49,381 nucleotides of DNA from Deinococcus marmoris (GCF_001949125.1 NZ_MSTI01000155.1:1-49381), one strand, 5' to 3'; numbered from the stretch's first letter, positions 35,289-44,690 are shown. The notes: generated by a model not told the origin, from the letters alone. Numbers and translations are program-made.

Positions 35289-35379
35289 ACTTGCTCCTTT
35301 GTACACAGAGAGAGAGGCTGGTGCGGACGCGCCCGCACTCTATTCCAGCCCCGGACACTCCTTTGCGTATGCTGCCCTC

Positions 35380-36100
35380 ATACGGCTGGCCCTCTTCGGC
35401 GACATCCACGACAACCTCCCCGCACTGGAAGCGGCGCTGGCCGACATGAAGGCGCATTCCCCCGACGCACACATCTGCCTGGGAGACGTGACGGCGGGCA
35501 GCGCGTGGCCGCGTGAGTGCCTGCAATTGGTGGCCGCGCTGGGCTGCCCGGTGGTGCGTGGCAACGCGGACCGGGAAGCGCTTGAAGCGCCCCAGCCCCT
35601 CAAAGTGCGTGACCTGCCCGACGAGCAGGAAATCCACGATATCGGCCAGTGGGGCGCGGCCCAGTTGACCGGAACCGAGCGCGACATCCTCCGCAGCTTT
35701 GCCCCGACGGTGGCGCTGGACGATCTGCTGTGTTTCCACGGCAGCCCCGCAAAGGACAATGAGGTGCTGGACGCCGCCACGCCGCTGGAACGGCTGGAAG
35801 AACTGCGTACAGCGCACGGTCAGCATGCCGTCTGGAGCGGCGGCCACACGCACCAGCCGCTGCTGCGGACACTACTGGCGACTGCTCAACCCCGGCAGCG
35901 TGGGCCTGCCTTTCCAGAAACGCGGCGGGAAATACGTCAACCTGGCCTACGCCGAATACCTGCTGCTGGACCGGGCACGTCAGGGTTGGAACGTGACCTT
36001 CCGCCGCGTTCCCTACGATCTGGCCGCACTCAGAGCGGGCATCCTCGCTTCTGGAATGCCGCACGCGCAGTGGCTGGCCGACGAGTGGGTAGAGGGCTAA
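35380..36100 (+). pseudogene. Metallophosphoesterase (YfcE-like), frameshifted and lacking a normal start
   Basis: The first frame reads RLALFGDIHDNLPALEAAL, HICLGDV, VVRGNADRE, LLCFHGSPA and SGGHTHQPLLR, a complete set of phosphoesterase metal sites. At about 35867-35870 the reading jumps by one base to give HYWRLLNPGSVGLPFQKRGGKYVNLAYAEYLLL and the rest of the domain to TAA 36100. Dropping the A at 35869 restores a smooth LRHYWRLLNPGS. Six bases after TATGCT (35368-35373), where a leaderless ATG is expected, stands ATA; the nearest alternative is CTG 35386. Two lesions suggest decay, or one base error plus a rare start. Confidence 0.75.
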
Positions 36101-36801
36101 TCCCCGGTATCCAGCAGCAGCTTAGGCGTGAATTTCAGGCCGTCTGCCGCCACCAGATGCGCGGGGATGCCGTTGACATGGCGCATGGATTTCTCGACAG
36201 GCACGCCATGCAGGTGGCCGTAGGCGATCAGCTCGGGCCGCGCCGCCTCAATCACAGCAGTCAGCGGGTTAGGCGGGTACGGGGCGGAGGCGGGCGGGTA
36301 ATGCAGCATCATCAGAAAGTGATCGCCCGGCTGCCGCAATTTGCCCGCCGCCTCCACGCTGAGGGTCAGGCGCTGGGCCTCGCGGTTCAGCAGACGCTCG
36401 TCCTCATCGTTCAGCGGGACATACCCCGGTGTGTTCCAGCCGCGCGTGCCACACACCACCACATTCTCGACCCGCACGGCGTCGTTGTGGACCGCCAGCA
36501 TTCCAGCGGGCAGCGCTGCGCGCAGTTTGGAAGGCGTGGGCCACCAGTAGTCGTGGTTGCCGCGCAGCAGGATTTTGGTGCCGGGCAGTTCGGCCACGCG
36601 CGCCAGATCGGTCATGGCGTCAGGCAGGCGCATGGCCCACGACAGGTCGCCTGGGAGCAAAACCAGATCGCCGGGGCGCACGATCTCGCGCCAGCGGTCA
36701 TAGATGGCCTCGGGATGCCCGGCCCACTGCGGCCCGAACACCGTCATTGGTTTGGGGGTCACGTAGGCCAGATGCAGATCGGCGATGGCAAAGACGCGCA
36801 T
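36097..36801 (-). CDS. Metallophosphoesterase
   Basis: 234 residues. [12 protein letters not shown] (D, H), [10 protein letters not shown] (GD), [11 protein letters not shown] (GNHD), MLHYPP and YGHLHGVP give the full calcineurin-like dimetal site. YKFTPKL-type ending. A ser/thr phosphatase-fold hydrolase of unknown substrate. The open frame extends to 36885, but ATG 36801 with GGAG four bases upstream fits the family start [10 protein letters not shown]. Its stop overlaps that of the convergent broken phosphoesterase. Confidence 0.9.
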   Translation of the reverse strand: MRVFAIADLHLAYVTPKPMTVFGPQWAGHPEAIYDRWREIVRPGDLVLLPGDLSWAMRLPDAMTDLARVAELPGTKILLRGNHDYWWPTPSKLRAALPAGMLAVHNDAVRVENVVVCGTRGWNTPGYVPLNDEDERLLNREAQRLTLSVEAAGKLRQPGDHFLMMLHYPPASAPYPPNPLTAVIEAARPELIAYGHLHGVPVEKSMRHVNGIPAHLVAADGLKFTPKLLLDTGD

Positions 36802-36852
36802 GGGACTCCGGCGGGCAAGAAGGGCGGGGGCAGCAACAGGAGAAGGGGCGGG

Positions 36853-36881
36853 ACAGAAGAAAACCTCCCGCGTCGGGGAGG
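36853..36881 (-). terminator. Terminator of tRNA-Pro
   Basis: On the minus strand: CCTCCCC, 4-base loop, CGGGAGG, then TTTTCTTCT, starting 14 bases after the tRNA 3' end. Confidence 0.8.
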
Positions 36882-36894
36882 TCACTTCTTCGCG

Positions 36895-36971
36895 TGGTCG
36901 GGGCGAAAGGATTCGAACCTTCGACCCCGTCGTCCCGAACGACGTGCGCTACCAGGCTGCGCTACGCCCCG
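36895..36971 (-). tRNA. tRNA-Pro (anticodon CGG)
   Basis: A 77-base cloverleaf with encoded CCA. The 7 bp acceptor stem pairs CGGGGCG with CGCCCCG, discriminator A. The D arm has GCGCAGCCTGGTAGCGC, the anticodon arm CGTCG-TTCGGGA-CGACG, and the T arm AGGTTCGAATCCT. Anticodon CGG reads CCG (Pro). Likely the 3' flank was used by no integrated element: nothing mobile lies adjacent. Confidence 0.97.
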
Positions 36972-37094
36972 CCACGGCTCCTGTCGTGCTGAGGCCACAG
37001 AGGACCGCACAGCATTTCAAGTGCGTCCGGCAGTTTATCCGCCGCTCTGTAGGGTGTCAAGGCAGAAAGTCGGTGTCGGGTCAGGGCAGCCGGA

Positions 37095-37643
37095 TCACTG
37101 CTCCTCCGCTTCCAGCTCTTCCTCTGCCAGCGCCCGCTCGCTCAGTTCGCGGATGGCGGGCCAGATGGCGTCACCGCCGAAGCCCCGGCGGGCCAGGAAG
37201 GCGTAGGCACTGGCCCTCGGGTCTTTCTTGCGGGCCAGTGCCGGCCAGCGGCGTTCCAGCACTTCCAGCGCCTCAGTACGCTCCTGATCGGGATCGCGGG
37301 CCTCCAGGGTGTCCTGGATCAGTTCCTCGGTGACCCCCCGGCGTTTGAGGGTCTGACGCACCCGGTAGGCCCCCACGCCGCGCCGCGTTCCCTCGATGTG
37401 GGCCACCTGTTCGTCGTCCTGATAGCCCAGCTCCTGCACGCGCTTCAGGACCTCTTCGATCAGTTCCGGGCTATCGCTGCGGCGTTCCAGCTTGCCGCGC
37501 AGCTCGGCCTCGGTCAGTGCGCGGCCTCCCAGCGCCCGGAAGGCGTAGGCCAGCAGGGCATCGCGCTGTTCCTCGGGCGTTTTGGGGCGCACCGGACGCG
37601 CGGGCTGATCGCCCTCGGGCGGACGGGGGCGGCGACTTCGCAT
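37095..37643 (-). CDS. recX: RecX regulatory protein
   Basis: 182 residues. Three tandem three-helix repeats typical of Rec[71 protein letters not shown]; and [40 protein letters not shown]. RecX inhibits RecA filament formation and ATPase, and in Deinococcus it is a known modulator of recombination repair. The gene is alone here, not next to recA. TAAAAT (37650-37655) is 6 bases before the ATG: a leaderless start. Confidence 0.95.
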   Translation of the reverse strand: MRSRRPRPPEGDQPARPVRPKTPEEQRDALLAYAFRALGGRALTEAELRGKLERRSDSPELIEEVLKRVQELGYQDDEQVAHIEGTRRGVGAYRVRQTLKRRGVTEELIQDTLEARDPDQERTEALEVLERRWPALARKKDPRASAYAFLARRGFGGDAIWPAIRELSERALAEEELEAEEQ

Positions 37644-37659
37644 CCATCCATTTTAAGGC

Positions 37660-37688
37660 TTGCCCAGCGTTCCCAAAGCGCGTATAGT
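37660..37688 (+). promoter_or_regulatory. rpsT promoter and long leader
   Basis: TTGCCC (37660-37665), 17-base spacer, TATAGT (37683-37688). The leader to the ATG is about 145 bases and contains a hairpin GTTCCCC-AAC-GGGGGAC (37787-37803) close to the ribosome site, a candidate for S20 autoregulation. Confidence 0.7.
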
Positions 37689-37837
37689 CACGAGGTTGTC
37701 TTTGCAAAGAGGCAGCCCGGCGGCAGTGGTCCAGCGTGACCTCGCCCCGGTGCGTGCAGCAGGGTTAAACCCTCTGGACGCCACGAGTTCCCCAACGGGG
37801 GACCGCCCCGCACAGCGGGAGAACAAGGAGAACGAAC

Positions 37838-38125
37838 ATGGCTTTACGTCACAAATCTGCCCAGAAGCGCCACCGCCAGAGCCTCAAGCGCCGCATGATC
37901 AACCGCAGCCGCAAGAGCACCATTAAGACCTTTACCAAGAAGGCGATGGCCGCCATCACCAACGGTGAGGACCTGAACGCCGCCCAGAGCAAGGCCGAGA
38001 GCCTGATCGACAAGGCCGCCAAGGGCAGCACCATGCACAAGAACACCGCCGCGCGCAAGAAGAGCCGTCTGGCTAAGGCCATCAACAAGGCCAAAGCCGC
38101 GCAGGAAGGCGCCGCGCAGAGCTAA
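37838..38125 (+). CDS. rpsT: 30S ribosomal protein S20
   Basis: 95 residues, strongly basic. [31 protein letters not shown] and [23 protein letters not shown] are S20 throughout. S20 binds 16S rRNA in the small subunit and aids early assembly. A good Shine-Dalgarno, AAGGAG, stands seven bases before the ATG. Monocistronic between its own promoter and a strong terminator. Confidence 0.98.
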   Translation: MALRHKSAQKRHRQSLKRRMINRSRKSTIKTFTKKAMAAITNGEDLNAAQSKAESLIDKAAKGSTMHKNTAARKKSRLAKAINKAKAAQEGAAQS

Positions 38126-38139
38126 GCCCCACAACCCAG

Positions 38140-38177
38140 GATCGGCAGGCCGTTTAACTGGCTTGCCGATCTTTTTT
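38140..38177 (+). terminator. Rho-independent terminator after rpsT
   Basis: A 12 bp stem (38140-38151 with 38160-38171, one wobble), 8-base loop, then six T. It also covers the end of the convergent gene at 38190. Confidence 0.9.
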
Positions 38178-38189
38178 GTTCCGGCGGCT

Positions 38190-38555
38190 CTACTTGCGCG
38201 CTTCCTTGACGTCGATGGTGCCGCTGAACTTCTCCAGATCAATGGTCAGTTGATAGTTGCCCGCGTCCCCAGTGCCCAGCACGTTCAGGCCCCACTGGCC
38301 CTGGGGGCAGACCTGTCCGGCAATCTGGGTGCCTTTGGGGTCTCTCAGGCGGAAGGTGGCCCTGCCGCTGCTGACCTTGCAGGAGCCGCGCACACCCACC
38401 TCCTGATTCTGGTCATAGACGCGGAAGTTGTACCTGTTCTCGCCCGTGGCATTGAACATGTAGGTGGGGGTCAGGGTGACGTAGCCCACCCGCAGCCCGA
38501 AAGTGAGGTACAACGCGGCCAGGGCCAGCAACAACAACACGACGAGCAAACGCAT
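38190..38555 (-). CDS. Small exported/anchored protein, unknown
   Basis: 121 residues. An N-terminal hydrophobic helix (about 3-19) acts as a signal anchor; the rest is beta-rich, with two cysteines in [10 protein letters not shown] and GQVCPQGQW that may form a disulfide, and an ending [18 protein letters not shown]. The same flavour of small secreted domain as the broken lipoprotein at 3130-3606, including the pattern GxWxxxEL-type beta strands. TAGACT (38562-38567) is 6 bases before the ATG. Confidence 0.75.
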   Translation of the reverse strand: MRLLVVLLLLALAALYLTFGLRVGYVTLTPTYMFNATGENRYNFRVYDQNQEVGVRGSCKVSSGRATFRLRDPKGTQIAGQVCPQGQWGLNVLGTGDAGNYQLTIDLEKFSGTIDVKEARK

Positions 38556-38633
38556 CGGCCCAGTCTAACGCGAAAGCCCCCGGCTTTGAAAGGGAGGTCA
38601 CACTCCGCCGGGGGAGTCTGCTGGGGGGGAAGG

Positions 38634-40124
38634 TCAGAGGGAAGCGGTCAGAGAGGTGGCCAGCAGCCGCACGCCGCGCCGGATGTCGTCGGGCGGCAGG
38701 TGCGCGAAGGCCAGCAGCACGGCAGGCTCTCCCCCACTGGCCGAGAGGGGCGCGACGGCGGACAGCGCCACCCCGCGCCGAGCCGCCGCCCTCACGGCCT
38801 GCGTTTCGCTCAGGTCAGCGGGCAGGCGGACATGAACATGCAGCCCGGAGGCCACACCCCGGACCTCCCAGTCGGGCAACCACTCGGCCAGGGCCGCGAG
38901 CAGCACTTCATGCCGGTGGGCGATCAGTTGCCGCGCCCGGCGCAGATGCCTCGCGTAAGCCCCGGAATCCAGCACATCGGCCAGCGCCAGGGCGTCCAGC
39001 GTGCCGGGGGCGCGGTCCGTCAGGGGGCGAGTACGGGCCAGCACGCGCAGCACCGGGGGCGGGGCCACCAGAAAGCCGCTGCGGGTGGCGGGGGCCAGAC
39101 TCTTGCTGAAGCTTCCCAGCAGGATCACGCGGTCCGGGGCCAGCCCCTGCATCACGGGCAGCGGGCGGCCTGTGTGGTGCAGATCGGCGGCGTAGTCGTC
39201 TTCCAGAATAAAGGCGTTGCCGCGCCGCGCCCAGAGGATCAGTTCGGCGCGGCGGGCGGCCCCCAGGGTCACGCCGGTGGGATACTGGCAGCCAGGGGTC
39301 AGATACAGCAACGTGGCCTGCGGGGGCAGATGCTGGGGCTGGAGTCCCCCCCCGTCCACGGCCACCGGGACCACCGCCGCCCCGGTGGCCGCCAGCGCCG
39401 CACGCGCGCCCGGATAGGTGGGGTCTTCCACCACCGCCACCCGCCCCGGCTCCAGAAACACGCGGGCCAGGGCATCCAGCGCGGACTGCGTGCCGCCCGT
39501 GAGCATCACCATCTCGGGCGTGACCCGCGCGCCACGCGCCGCATTCAGGTAGGCGGACAGGGCGCGGCGGGTCTCCAGCGGTCCCAGCGGATCGGAGAGC
39601 CGCCCGTCCTGCGTCCGCCTGCCGAGCCGCCCCGCCTGACGGGCCAGCGCCGCCGTCCAGGCCGCCTCCGGGTACAGTTCGGGCACCGGCTGGCCCACGC
39701 GGAAATCCACGGTGTATTCCCCCCCCGCGTCGTCCACGCCGCCCGACAGCGCGCGGGTGGCCCAGGCGCTGAGGGGCAGATCATCCAGGGGCTGGGCCAC
39801 TTCCGGGAAAGAGGCGGGCACGCACACCACCGTGCCGCTGCGGCCCTGCACCCGCAGATAACCCTCGGCCTCCAGCCCCGCCAGAGCGTCCACCAGCGTA
39901 TTGCGCGATACCCCCAGCGCCCTGGCCAGACGGCGGTGGCCGGGCAGGCGCGTTCCCCCCGGCAACAGGCCGCCCGTTATGGCGTCGCGCAGGGTGCGGG
40001 CCACGCGGGCGTGCAGCGCCTCGCCGGGCAGCGGAGGGGACAGCGCCAGTTCGTCCCCGCTCTCAGCCGCTTCCCGCCCGCCCAGTGCCTTTACATCTAG
40101 TGTATTTACATCCAGCGCCTTCAT
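38634..40124 (-). CDS. MocR/PdxR-type regulator (GntR HTH fused to aminotransferase fold)
   Basis: 496 residues. A GntR winged helix (about 30-100: [50 protein letters not shown]) precedes a fold-type I aminotransferase domain with [15 protein letters not shown] and the PLP lysine in [11 protein letters not shown]. MocR proteins sense PLP or related amino compounds; PdxR controls pdxST, but no pdx gene is here. The first codons encode [13 protein letters not shown] from the direct repeat GATGTAAA, 15 bases apart. The start lies two bases after the stop of the upstream 103-residue gene. Confidence 0.9.
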   Translation of the reverse strand: MKALDVNTLDVKALGGREAAESGDELALSPPLPGEALHARVARTLRDAITGGLLPGGTRLPGHRRLARALGVSRNTLVDALAGLEAEGYLRVQGRSGTVVCVPASFPEVAQPLDDLPLSAWATRALSGGVDDAGGEYTVDFRVGQPVPELYPEAAWTAALARQAGRLGRRTQDGRLSDPLGPLETRRALSAYLNAARGARVTPEMVMLTGGTQSALDALARVFLEPGRVAVVEDPTYPGARAALAATGAAVVPVAVDGGGLQPQHLPPQATLLYLTPGCQYPTGVTLGAARRAELILWARRGNAFILEDDYAADLHHTGRPLPVMQGLAPDRVILLGSFSKSLAPATRSGFLVAPPPVLRVLARTRPLTDRAPGTLDALALADVLDSGAYARHLRRARQLIAHRHEVLLAALAEWLPDWEVRGVASGLHVHVRLPADLSETQAVRAAARRGVALSAVAPLSASGGEPAVLLAFAHLPPDDIRRGVRLLATSLTASL

Positions 40125-40126
40125 AT

Positions 40127-40438
40127 TCAGCGCGTGAACTCCCGTTCCAGCCAGCGCCGGTCTCCCCCCTCGGCCTCCAGCGCCTGTCCGGCCAGTTCCA
40201 GAAAACGGTCCCGCGCCGCCTGGGCTTCGGGCAGGGTCAGGCCGTGGGCCGCTGGATCGGCCAGCAACTCGCGGATCAGCGGATAGAGGGGCTGCTCGGG
40301 GTAAACGTGGCCCTTCACGCTCAGCTCGGCGGGCCACTTGAGCAGGTAATCCAGCGCGTAGGGACCGGGTTCCAACACGCAGCCGCCAGGGTAGGGAATA
40401 CGGCGGGGGGCGGGAAAAGTAACGGCGGGGTCAGACAT
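40127..40438 (-). CDS. Protein of unknown function coupled to the MocR regulator
   Basis: 103 residues, no signal peptide. Two helix-rich parts with [35 protein letters not shown] and [25 protein letters not shown] do not recognise it. Two bases separate its stop from the MocR start, so the two proteins are translated together and it may modulate the regulator. TACCCT (40445-40450) is 6 bases before the ATG. Confidence 0.65.
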   Translation of the reverse strand: MSDPAVTFPAPRRIPYPGGCVLEPGPYALDYLLKWPAELSVKGHVYPEQPLYPLIRELLADPAAHGLTLPEAQAARDRFLELAGQALEAEGGDRRWLEREFTR

Positions 40439-41087
40439 GGGGAAAGGGTAGCGCGGTCAGAGTGGGTTGAAAGGCGAACCCGTCTCCTGCGGAGCTATGC
40501 CTGTCAGTCAGCTTCGCTCAATAGGCAATCTGAAAGCGTGGAAGACCATTAAGTCCAGCAATCACCCTGCCCCCATTTCACCTCAGATGCCAGGGGCAAC
40601 AGTCTGACAGGTTTCTGCAGAATTCGTGTTTAGACATAAAAGCAAATGAAAAAGATCCACACAACTTCACTCAAGTGAGGCGATAGCCTGGGAGATGTTC
40701 AATAATTTCTTCGTCTCAGACGAGGTATTCATGAATTCTAACAATCGTGCAAGCAGGAGGATGATTACGCTGCCAGCGTAGAGAGGAAATCGCCAGAGCT
40801 GGGTTTTACTGTTGTCCTCCAGACCGTTTCCAGACGGCTGCCCTCACACTCGAAGTTCAGAAGTGGTTCGGACGACTGAAAGGGTGTGGTGAGAGGGGAA
40901 TGGGTAGGCTCTGGGCAGAGGTTCCATCTGCCGGAGCCTGTTCGCCCTCCTCAAATGACGTTTTGATTTTTAAACGCAGGCTCGGTGAACTATGTGACCA
41001 AAACAAGTCTGTTGTCCCACCCGTCGCCTGGGCGAATGACGCTGCTGTCTGCCCAGTTTCTGTCCTCAACCCCATCTGTTGATACTC
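40439..41087 (+). other. 649-base non-coding, lower-GC stretch
   Basis: No gene is supported. At 40480-40520 a fragment (AACCCGTCTCCTGCGGAGCT and CAGTC..GCTTCGC) matches one end of repeat family 2. The rest is AT-rich by local standards with short stems. A faint open frame (40900-41082) has no recognisable product. It may hold the control region of the TPR-GGDEF gene. Confidence 0.4.
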
Positions 41088-42875
41088 ATGACCAACCCTG
41101 ATTACACTCCTCTTTCCCTGGATCAGATCCGGGCGCTGCTTGATGCGGCCTGGGCAGGTCGGCACAGCGCTCCACAGGAATGTGTGCGCGTTTCACGTCA
41201 GGTGCTGGAGCAGGCGCTAGATGAACCTGAACTGGCCCGCGCCACCCTGTGCCTGGGGGGTGGACTGCTGTACCAGGGCGAATTCAATGCGGCAGAGCCA
41301 GAACTCCGGCGGGCGCTGTCTCTCTATAAAGAACTGACCGATCAGGAAGGGCAGCTTGACAGCCTGATCGCGCTGGGCACTGCGAAGGCGCGCCAGGGGC
41401 GTCCGGTTGAAGCTCTGGAACTCTTTTTGCAAGTCAGGCATCTGCATGTGACGCTGGGAAATGTTGAAGGTGAGATCAGGGCACTGAACAGCATCGGGGC
41501 GGTCTACGGCATCATGGGTGACCATCCCAACGCCGTGCATTACCTCCTGCTGGTGCTGGGACTCGGGCGACAACATGGCCTGCCGCTCATGGAGCAGCAC
41601 GCGCTGAGCAATCTGAGCATGGCCTACAACGAGATGGGGCAACATCATGACGCTCTGGAGGCGGCCACAGCCTGTTTGAAAATCCAGGCAGAGAATTCCT
41701 TGCCCGCGCTGGAGGCCGCAGCACTCCAGAACGCGGGCCAGGCCCACTTCGGGTTGCAGCAGTTCCCGGAAGCCCAGGCCATGTACCTGAAGGCCAGCAA
41801 GCTGATTGAACACTCGGGAAACCAATCTGATCTCACTGGTACAGATCTGTTTCTGGGGCGGGTGGCGCAGCAGCAGGGGAACCTGGACGGGGCGCGGCAA
41901 ATTTTCGAACGGTGTCTGAAGATCTACCAGAAAATTGGAGATGATTACGGTCAGGTGACGGCCCTGATGCATCTAGGTGAGTTGCTGGGCACAACAGGTC
42001 AGGTGGATGATGCCCTGAGCGCTCTGATCCGCGCACGGTCTCTGGCTGAGAGCGGTCAACTCCGCGATAAGCTCTGCGAAATTGATCTGGCACTGTCGAA
42101 GCTGTACAGGGATTCGGGCCGCCCCTATGAGGCACTGACCCACCTGGAACAACATCTCCAGCTCAGGGGGGAACTGTTCAATGCCGAATCCGATCAGCGG
42201 CTCCAGAGCCTGAGGGTGCAGTTTGAGCTGGAGCAGGCCGAACGCGAGCGGCTGGCCACCCAGCGCCAGAACGCCGAGCTGACAGAGCTGAACGCCCGCC
42301 TGGAAGCCACCAACCGCGACCTGACGGCGGCCCAGACCCGGACCGCCGAATTGATGGCCCGCCTGGAGCAGCACGCCAACGAGGACGCCCTGACCGGGCT
42401 GCCCAACCGGCGGGCCTTCGACGCGGCGCTGGACCGGGTGTCGCGGTCACAGCAGATCAGTGTCGTGCTGTGCGACATCGATCACTTCAAGGCGGTGAAT
42501 GATCGGTTCTCTCATCTGGTTGGGGATGAGGTGCTGCGTCATGTGGCCGCGCTCCTGCGGGGGCAGTTGCACCGGGGCGATCTGCTGGCCCGCTACGGCG
42601 GCGAGGAATTCGTGCTGCTGCTGACCGGGGCCAGCGAGGCAGCCACGCTGGAACTGTGTGAGGACCTGCGCCGGGCCACCGAGAACCACGACTGGTCCAC
42701 GGTGCGCCCCGGCCTGAGCCTGACCATCAGCCTGGGGGTGGCGGTCGCGCAGTTGAATCCCGCCACGCTGGCGGTCCAGGACGTGATGCAAAGCGCCGAC
42801 GACGCGCTGTACGCCGCCAAGAACGCGGGCCGCAACCGGGTGGAGATCCGGCAGGTCAAGCCGTCAGCCGGGTAA
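41088..42875 (+). CDS. TPR-GGDEF diguanylate cyclase, cytoplasmic
   Basis: 595 residues. About 40-375 are tandem tetratricopeptide repeats (LDSLIALGTAKARQGRPVEAL, ALNSIGAVYGIMGDHPNAVHY, HALSNLSMAYNEMGQHHDAL, GTDLFLGRVAQQQGNLDGA). A coiled coil follows (about 380-425, EQAERERLATQRQNAELTEL), then a GGDEF domain with active-site RYGGEEF (about 502-508). In the inhibitory I-site the usual RxxD reads HRGD, so product inhibition may be weak or absent. It makes c-di-GMP from GTP. No transmembrane or secretion signal. ATG 41088 is chosen over the TTG at 41079. Confidence 0.9.
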   Translation: MTNPDYTPLSLDQIRALLDAAWAGRHSAPQECVRVSRQVLEQALDEPELARATLCLGGGLLYQGEFNAAEPELRRALSLYKELTDQEGQLDSLIALGTAKARQGRPVEALELFLQVRHLHVTLGNVEGEIRALNSIGAVYGIMGDHPNAVHYLLLVLGLGRQHGLPLMEQHALSNLSMAYNEMGQHHDALEAATACLKIQAENSLPALEAAALQNAGQAHFGLQQFPEAQAMYLKASKLIEHSGNQSDLTGTDLFLGRVAQQQGNLDGARQIFERCLKIYQKIGDDYGQVTALMHLGELLGTTGQVDDALSALIRARSLAESGQLRDKLCEIDLALSKLYRDSGRPYEALTHLEQHLQLRGELFNAESDQRLQSLRVQFELEQAERERLATQRQNAELTELNARLEATNRDLTAAQTRTAELMARLEQHANEDALTGLPNRRAFDAALDRVSRSQQISVVLCDIDHFKAVNDRFSHLVGDEVLRHVAALLRGQLHRGDLLARYGGEEFVLLLTGASEAATLELCEDLRRATENHDWSTVRPGLSLTISLGVAVAQLNPATLAVQDVMQSADDALYAAKNAGRNRVEIRQVKPSAG

Positions 42876-42948
42876 CGGGGCATGCGGGGATGGGCTGTCT
42901 CAGCCTCAACATCAACCTTCCAGACCGACCTCAGAGGTTTCCAGGCGG

Positions 42949-43833
42949 CTACACCCCGCAGCCCGTTTCCAGCGGCGTCTCCGTCAAGCCGCGAGCAGGG
43001 GTCCATTCCTTGACGGTGTAGGAGTACCCCTCGTAATAGGCCCCGAAAAGAATCAATTCCATCTGGCCGTCGCCGTTCAGGTCCGCGACCCCGGCCAGTC
43101 GGATCACCGTCGCCAGCGGACGGGTCTCGAAGGTGTCGCCGGGTTTCAGGGGCGTTTGGGGCGCAATGTCCGCGCCCAGCGTGAGGGTCAGCACCTGACC
43201 GCGCACCACATGGCGCAGCAGCACGATGGAATAGTCGCCCGGCTGCCCGACAGACGGCGGAAAAATGCCGGAGCGTTCGCTGTAATGCGTCGCCTCGATG
43301 ATCACTTCCTGCGTGCCGTCGCCGTCCAGATCGGCGCGGATCAGGCCCACGAGCTGCACGTTCGGGGTCCTGATGCCGCGTTTGATCAGCTCTGCGCGCA
43401 CGATCTGGCGGTAGGTCTCGTTCCCCGTGAGCAGGGCAGTGACGGGCCGGGGCCGCGCGTTCAGGGCCGCAGCGGTGAACAGTTGAAACTGATCAGAGGT
43501 CCGAGTGGGCTTGACCGACACCCCGTAGGCGTCCGCGCACGGCTCACCGAAGGATTCGGGCCTGCCCCCCACGACAGGCACGGCGGGGCCGCCCAGACTG
43601 CGGCGCAGGTATTTTTCCTTTCCCTTCAGGCGCGGCCCGGTCTCCTTCACGGTCAGCCAGCGCCCGTTGGCCACTGCGCCCAGCAGTTGCGCCTGATCGT
43701 CGCCGGGTGCCTGGATCAGCACCGGGGAAAAACCAGCCGGGACCGGGCCAGGGGGCGCGGTGGTCTGGCCTCCTGCCCCGGTGACCAGAAGTGTGCTGAC
43801 CAGCAGCAGGGTTCGCCGCAGAAAGTGGTTCAT
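42949..43833 (-). CDS. Exported protein with EF-hand-like/FG-GAP calcium loops
   Basis: 294 residues. A signal peptide (about 1-23, RRTLLLVSTLLVTGAGG). Two calcium-loop motifs, ADLDGDGTQEVII and ADLNGDGQMELIL, in a beta-rich C-terminal half, as in FG-GAP/VCBS-type domains; two cysteines (EPCADAYG and the final CGV) may form a disulfide. Probably an extracellular or periplasmic protein of unknown function. TACGCT (43839-43844) is 5 bases before ATG 43833, so the longer frame to 43884 is not used. Confidence 0.75.
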   Translation of the reverse strand: MNHFLRRTLLLVSTLLVTGAGGQTTAPPGPVPAGFSPVLIQAPGDDQAQLLGAVANGRWLTVKETGPRLKGKEKYLRRSLGGPAVPVVGGRPESFGEPCADAYGVSVKPTRTSDQFQLFTAAALNARPRPVTALLTGNETYRQIVRAELIKRGIRTPNVQLVGLIRADLDGDGTQEVIIEATHYSERSGIFPPSVGQPGDYSIVLLRHVVRGQVLTLTLGADIAPQTPLKPGDTFETRPLATVIRLAGVADLNGDGQMELILFGAYYEGYSYTVKEWTPARGLTETPLETGCGV

Positions 43834-44215
43834 GCACCAGCGTACCTGTTTGGACAGGCTGGTGCTTCGATTCGGCCGGGTCAACTTGGGCTACCGCAAA
43901 GTCCCCGAGTCCGATTCTGAGTCTGCGATGCCCGCTTAACCCCTCCGACCCTACGGGCCACCTCCCTTAGAAGGGAGGCAAGGAGATTGCTGCGTGGCAC
44001 GATGAATTGTACCTCTTGGCTCCCCTCAAGGGGAGCTGGCTGCGAAGCAGACTGGCTTGTAAAGCTCCGCAGGAGAGGGGTTTGCCTTCCAGCGTGGCGC
44101 ACTCCCAGTCACTCCCAGCCCCTTCACGCGGACTTTGCGGTAGCCCTGCGGAGTCAACGTAGATCAGGCGGGAGCAGCCGCAGATGCCGTGACACGCGGG
44201 CCAGCCGCGCCTTCT
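43834..44215 (+). other. 382-base gap holding repeat family 2 inside a 17 bp inverted repeat
   Basis: No gene. GGGCTACCGCAAAGTCC (43888-43904) and its exact reverse complement (44130-44146) flank the family 2 repeat. A GTCAAC is also found on both outer sides (43880, 44153). Confidence 0.6.
43936..44083 (+). repeat. Hairpin-rich repeat family 2, best copy
   Basis: Ends are inverted (TTAACCCCTC at the left, GAGGGGTTT at the right). Inside are two perfect hairpins, CCTCCCTT-AG-AAGGGAGG and GCTCCCCT-CA-AGGGGAGC. Related sequences occur at 32377-32545 and, as a fragment, at 40480-40520. Confidence 0.75.
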
Positions 44216-44635
44216 TTACTGCCCGGCTTTTACAACGTACGGCTTCAGGACAGCCGAGATTCCGCCCGACAACCCTGGAAAGCTATGGAGGCCCCCGCTG
44301 AGCCAGGATTCGGAAGTCTGATAGGACGTGACCCCATGAACGGCGCTGACCAGTTCGTCATGCGGGGCCAGATACCACTGGTCCTGATCCTGAAACGCCA
44401 GCCAGTGATCCCCGCCCAGCATGTCTTTACGCAGGAGCAGGCGTCCAGACACGCGCACGCGAAGCTCCTGACTGCTGCCCACGTGGCGCATGGAAAAGTG
44501 GGTGTATTTGCCGGGGTTCCATGCCGTGAGATAGCCGTACTCTCCGAGGATCGCGGCCAGCTCCTGATAACGGAGTTGCTGCCTTTCTGGACTGGAAACA
44601 TGGGCACGGTCCGTTTTTTCAAACTTCAGGATCAT
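44216..44635 (-). CDS. Small protein of unknown function
   Basis: 139 residues. KFEKTDRAHVSSPERQQLRYQELAAILGEYGYLTAWNPGKY, then LRVRVSGRLLLRKDMLGGDHWLAFQDQDQWYLAPHDELVSAVHGVTSY; the LxxYxELxxILxxYGYxT pattern recurs in hypothetical Deinococcus-type proteins but I cannot name a family. It is soluble, without signal peptide. TAACCT (44641-44646) is 5 bases before ATG 44635, so the longer frame to 44770 is rejected. Confidence 0.65.
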   Translation of the reverse strand: MILKFEKTDRAHVSSPERQQLRYQELAAILGEYGYLTAWNPGKYTHFSMRHVGSSQELRVRVSGRLLLRKDMLGGDHWLAFQDQDQWYLAPHDELVSAVHGVTSYQTSESWLSGGLHSFPGLSGGISAVLKPYVVKAGQ

Positions 44636-44690
44636 GCCCAAGGTTAATGGGCGGTGAGTAACAACTTCCTGACGGGTTGAAGCGTAGATT

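Noticed and set aside
37560..37700. Radiation-response (RDRM) operator near recX
   Set aside because: No TTATGT...ACATAA-type palindrome was found upstream of recX or elsewhere in the window.
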